Part shown: piece by piece, positions 61,249 to 64,000 of the stretch
How the letters are laid out: the number at the start of each line of letters is the position of its first letter
Numbering within the stretch: position 1 is the stretch's first letter
DNA from: Myxococcales bacterium
GTDB taxonomy: Bacteria > Myxococcota_A > Polyangia > Nannocystales > Nannocystaceae
DNA: 64,000 nt
NCBI GenBank assembly: GCA_020633315.1
Contig: JACKDV010000016.1
Coordinates: forward strand, 1 to 64,000
Direction of reading: 5' to 3'
Program-made: the position numbers and the translations under genes
Notes under the pieces: model-generated
Told to the model about the DNA's origin: nothing
Seen by the model: only the letters and a program-made list of their open reading frames with translations
Databases searched by the model: none

Positions 61249-62400
61249 ATGTCTCGCTTCCTTGCCCGCTCCCTTCCGTCCTCGTCCCATGGCCGCCGGG
61301 TTGCGGTGGTCGCCGCCGGCCTGCTCGTCGCCTTCGGCTCCTCGCTCGCACAGGCGACCGTCTGGGGCAGCTTCGAGCCCTCGCGCATGGCCTACGCCAC
61401 GGGCGCGCTGCAGGGCGCGGTGCACTCCACCTTTCGCGGTCTCATCGAGGACCACGGCGACGAGGTGGCGACGGGCACCGATCTGCTCACCCCCGAGTAC
61501 CTCGCGGGCGTGGACGTCTTCTACACCGCGATGCTCAGCGACGGCACCGGCCCCACCGCGGGCGCCCTGGGCACGCTCTCGCTCGACGAGCGGGCGGCGC
61601 TGCAGGAGTGGATCGCGGCCGGGGGCACGCTCATCGTCACCCCCGACAGCAACGGCTTCGACGGTCCGTTCCCCATCGTCTACGACAGCTGGCTCGCCGA
61701 CTACGGGGTGACCGACTTCGTGTTCGTGTTCAGCTTCGCGGTGGCCGACCCCGTGGTGGTGCACCCGATCACCGACGGCGTCGGCAGCATCAGCCTCGAC
61801 GGCTACGTGACCTACACCTACCCCTCCGAGGGGGAGATCCTCGCCACCGTGGATGGCGGGCTCGAGCCGCTCATCGTGGTGCTCGAGCCGCAGACCGGCT
61901 TCACCGCGGGCGGTCGGATCCTCGTGGTCTCCGACCACAACGCCTTCACCAACAACTACATCGGCGATCTGAGCAACACCCCGCTGGCCGAGAACATCAT
62001 CGCCTGGGCCGCGGCCGGGGCCGAGTGCGGCGACGGGGTGGCCGAGGGCGCCGAGGAGTGCGACGACGGCAACCTCGAGGACGGCGATGGCTGCAGCAGC
62101 ACCTGCATGGTGGAGGAGCAGGGCACCACCGGGCTCGGCACCACCGACGGCGATCCGGACGGCAGCGGCGAGGGCACGGGCGGCGTGGTCACGGGCACCG
62201 GGTCCGCCGATGGATCCACCGGCGAGGGCGTGGGCTCGACCGGGGCCGACGAGGGGCCGATGGATCAGCTCCCCGATCTCGACGACGGCAGCGATGATGG
62301 CTGTGGCTGCCACGGCGGCCGCGGCTCGGGGTCGGGGGCGTTGCTCCCGCTGCTGCTGGTGTTGGGGGCGAGCCGGCGACGAGGTCGAGGGCCTCGGTGA
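61249..62400 (+). CDS. Exported protein with DUF4215-like repeat and MYXO-CTERM tail
   Basis: This 383-residue protein has a signal peptide (VVAAGLLVAFGSSLAQA) without a lipobox. An N-terminal domain (LQEWIAAGGTLIVTPDSNGF, RILVVSDHNAFTNNYIGD) resembles GATase-like or DUF4350-type alpha/beta folds. One Cys-rich repeat (CGDGVAEGAEECDDGNLEDG, CSSTC) is followed by a Thr/Gly/Asp linker. The tail has CGCHGGRGSGS, a hydrophobic helix ALLPLLLVLGA and a basic SRRRGRGPR end. This is a second MYXO-CTERM-type signal in the window. The domain assignment is tentative. The gene ends 40 bases before a strong hairpin. Confidence 0.82.
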   Translation: MSRFLARSLPSSSHGRRVAVVAAGLLVAFGSSLAQATVWGSFEPSRMAYATGALQGAVHSTFRGLIEDHGDEVATGTDLLTPEYLAGVDVFYTAMLSDGTGPTAGALGTLSLDERAALQEWIAAGGTLIVTPDSNGFDGPFPIVYDSWLADYGVTDFVFVFSFAVADPVVVHPITDGVGSISLDGYVTYTYPSEGEILATVDGGLEPLIVVLEPQTGFTAGGRILVVSDHNAFTNNYIGDLSNTPLAENIIAWAAAGAECGDGVAEGAEECDDGNLEDGDGCSSTCMVEEQGTTGLGTTDGDPDGSGEGTGGVVTGTGSADGSTGEGVGSTGADEGPMDQLPDLDDGSDDGCGCHGGRGSGSGALLPLLLVLGASRRRGRGPR

Positions 62401-62440
62401 GCGCATCGTGGTGACGCGGCTCGGCCCTTCGAACGACGGT

Positions 62441-62480
62441 GGCCGAAGGACGGGTGGCCCCCACCACCCGTCCCTCGGCC
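62441..62480. terminator. Strong hairpin between convergent genes
   Basis: A 17-bp stem with one mismatch, GGCCGAAGGACGGGTGG against CCACCCGTCCCTCGGCC, has a 6-base loop. It is followed on the plus strand by CTTTGG, a partial T-tract, and lies between the ends of two convergent genes. It is a good candidate for a bidirectional terminator. Confidence 0.8.
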
Positions 62481-62508
62481 CTTTGGTCGTCGACCTCGTG
62501 CTCGACGC

Positions 62509-64000
62509 CTAGACCGGCGTCTCGCACACGATGCCCAGCCCGTCGGCCCAGGCCTGCACCTCGGCGATGCACGCGTCGATCTGCTCGGGATCCGTGAACG
62601 TCACGTAGTCGGGCGTCCCTCCGTCGTACGGGAACGCGGCGCAGTAGGGATCACCGTCGAGGCCGACCCCGAATTCGCCAGCCACGCCGTCTGCGGCATC
62701 GATCTCGATGCCGTAGAATGCCTGCCCTGGAAAGTCGACACAGATGGCGTCGTCGACCATGTCGTCCGCCGCCGCATTGACGAAGGTCTCCCAGAGGGGC
62801 AGGCCGACGCACGGGCATTCGGAGCTGGACTCGCAGGCCCCCACGCTCGCCACCGACGCGCCGGCCAGCTGGGCCTCGCAGGAGTTGGCGTAGGTCACCC
62901 CATCGCAGCCGCACACCGGGTCGTCCTCGGCCCCGCAGCCCAGCGGGATCGGGGTGCAGGCGCCCTCGCCCTCGTCGCCGCAGGCGTCGCTCACGTCGAA
63001 CGCACAGTACTGCCCGTCGTTGCAGTCGGCATCCGAGGCACACAGATCGGGCGTGCCCTGGACCTTGTACGGGCGGCACGCCTCCAGGCCGAAGTCCGCG
63101 TCGCCGGGGCCGTAGTACCAGTTGGCCGTCTGCGTCTGCACGTCCCAGTAGCCCACGCCCTCGTACCAGCCCAGATCATCCACGTAGCCCGAGGCGGTGT
63201 CGGCCAGCATGCTCGCGGTCAGCAGCGGCGTGGTCAGGTGGTTGATCCCCTCCACCGTCTCCAGCCCCGACTCGTCGGTCGGCACCACGCCCACCAGCGA
63301 GACGAAGGCCGGGGCCGTCTCGTCGAGGTTGACCGTCACCATGCCGCCGAAGGGCAGGGCGAAGTCGCCGAAGGGACCGGCGCCCTGGGCGTTCCACCAC
63401 CATAGCCACGACTGCGTCTGCTCGTTCCACGCGTGCACGCTGATCACCGAGTCGCCGATCTGCGTCGCGATCTGCGAGGCCACCTCGGGGCCGTCGAGCA
63501 TGCACAGCCCGAAGTTGACGTAGCCCTTGGCCGTCTCGGTGGTCACCTTGGCCAGCAGCGTCGACTGCTCGGCGACGCCGATGTTGCACAGCCCCGCGCC
63601 CGGAGCTTCGTAGAGCCGGACGACCCGGTAGAAGTAGGTCGGCGTGGCCGAGCTCTGGCTGGCGGCCCCGGGATCGACGGCCGTGGTGAGCCCATCCGCG
63701 ACGATCTCGACGGTGGGCAGGCCTGGTCCGCCGCAGTAGGGATCGAAGGACGCTGACGTGAGGCTCAGCAGGCCGTTGGGGTCCTCGCTGCGCAGCACGA
63801 ACACCGCATCGTTGATCCCGCTCATGCCCGGGGCGATGCCGGAGGCGGTCCAGTCGAAGGTCACGTCATCGCCCATCACCGCGATGTCCACGTCGAAGCC
63901 GGGCACCGCCGGGGTGGCCTGCTGCGTGGTCAGGTCGCCCACGCCCGCGGGGCCGGCCGCATCCTCGTCCTCGGCCTCGAGGGGAGCGCCGAGCTCGTCG
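62509..64000 (-). CDS. Exported Cys-containing protein with a Kazal-type domain (5' end cut by the window)
   Basis: The frame is open to the window edge (APLEAEDEDAAGPAGVGDL, then TTQQATPAVPG), so the N-terminus with its export signal is missing; at least 496 residues are seen. The N-terminal part is beta-rich (TVEIVADGLTTAVDPGAASQ, TPTYFYRVVRLYE). A Kazal-like protease inhibitor segment occurs about two thirds of the way through: CGAEDDPVCGCDGVTYANSC, preceded by CNDGQYCAFDVSDACGDE. The C-terminal part (SECPCVGLPLWETFVNAAAD, EQIDACIAEVQAWADGLGI) has scattered Cys. It is probably a secreted or surface protein. Its stop is at 62509, after the bidirectional hairpin. Confidence 0.75.
   Translation of the reverse strand, partial: DELGAPLEAEDEDAAGPAGVGDLTTQQATPAVPGFDVDIAVMGDDVTFDWTASGIAPGMSGINDAVFVLRSEDPNGLLSLTSASFDPYCGGPGLPTVEIVADGLTTAVDPGAASQSSATPTYFYRVVRLYEAPGAGLCNIGVAEQSTLLAKVTTETAKGYVNFGLCMLDGPEVASQIATQIGDSVISVHAWNEQTQSWLWWWNAQGAGPFGDFALPFGGMVTVNLDETAPAFVSLVGVVPTDESGLETVEGINHLTTPLLTASMLADTASGYVDDLGWYEGVGYWDVQTQTANWYYGPGDADFGLEACRPYKVQGTPDLCASDADCNDGQYCAFDVSDACGDEGEGACTPIPLGCGAEDDPVCGCDGVTYANSCEAQLAGASVASVGACESSSECPCVGLPLWETFVNAAADDMVDDAICVDFPGQAFYGIEIDAADGVAGEFGVGLDGDPYCAAFPYDGGTPDYVTFTDPEQIDACIAEVQAWADGLGIVCETPV

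Overview
The window looks like chromosomal DNA of a myxobacterium, most probably the order Nannocystales. This is inference from several signs. GC content is very high. About fourteen lipoproteins have a lipobox followed by a Ser/Thr/Gly/Asp-rich linker. There are Myxococcus-type Cys-rich (DUF4215-like) repeats, two C-termini of MYXO-CTERM type, two Ser/Thr kinases with a kinase-TM-TPR layout, and an IgGFc-binding-like surface protein. No rRNA, tRNA, IS element, prophage or CRISPR array was seen.

Layout. 1-2040 (minus): the 5' edge of a possible oxygenase, an ABC1/UbiB-type kinase and a decayed PD-(D/E)XK-family ORF. 2089-11002 (minus): a tightly overlapping recC-recB-recD operon. 11289-15565 (plus): a CAP-domain lipoprotein, two tandem paralogous Cys-rich lipoproteins and a WS/DGAT-like protein without its catalytic motif. 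15608-24015 (minus): a beta-helix lipoprotein with three repeated modules, a Cys-rich lipoprotein, kinase 1, another Cys-rich lipoprotein, a TerB-like protein and a single-haem lipoprotein. 24105-27376: kinase 2 divergent from an ECF sigma factor. 27509-29244: a small membrane protein and a VCBS-type lipoprotein. 29319-32655 (minus): an ABC exporter with an accessory protein. 32654-37944: a four-TM protein, an MscS channel fused to a cyclic-nucleotide domain, a DsbA-like lipoprotein, a CorA-like transporter and an M19 dipeptidase. 37905-42899 (minus): MAPEG, GNAT, an IgGFc-binding-like lipoprotein and a PKD/MYXO-CTERM protein. 43014-47026 (plus): selD with an in-frame UGA, then two glycine-rich lipoproteins, the second frameshifted. 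47087-51522 (minus): YceI-like lipoprotein, rpoD and dnaG. 51662-60106 (plus): a CPBP protease (possible myxosortase), a HAD-IB hydrolase, nadC, birA, ppiB, metF, a metzincin, a GNAT and a two-domain PPK2. 60117-64000: two membrane-associated or small unknowns, a second MYXO-CTERM protein and an edge-truncated Kazal-domain protein.

Together the genes combine housekeeping functions (DNA repair, primase/sigma, NAD, biotin, folate, polyphosphate and selenium metabolism) with an unusually large set of exported lipoproteins and surface proteins. The clearest non-routine observation is that selD encodes selenocysteine at its own active site: UGA at 43056-43058, followed by a hairpin at 43067-43083. 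A conventional gene caller would truncate it. Other points are the eight-copy ten-cysteine repeat in the tandem lipoproteins, the frameshifted ALK-like glycine-rich lipoprotein, the candidate myxosortase with two candidate substrates, and a divergent gene pair whose start codons overlap.
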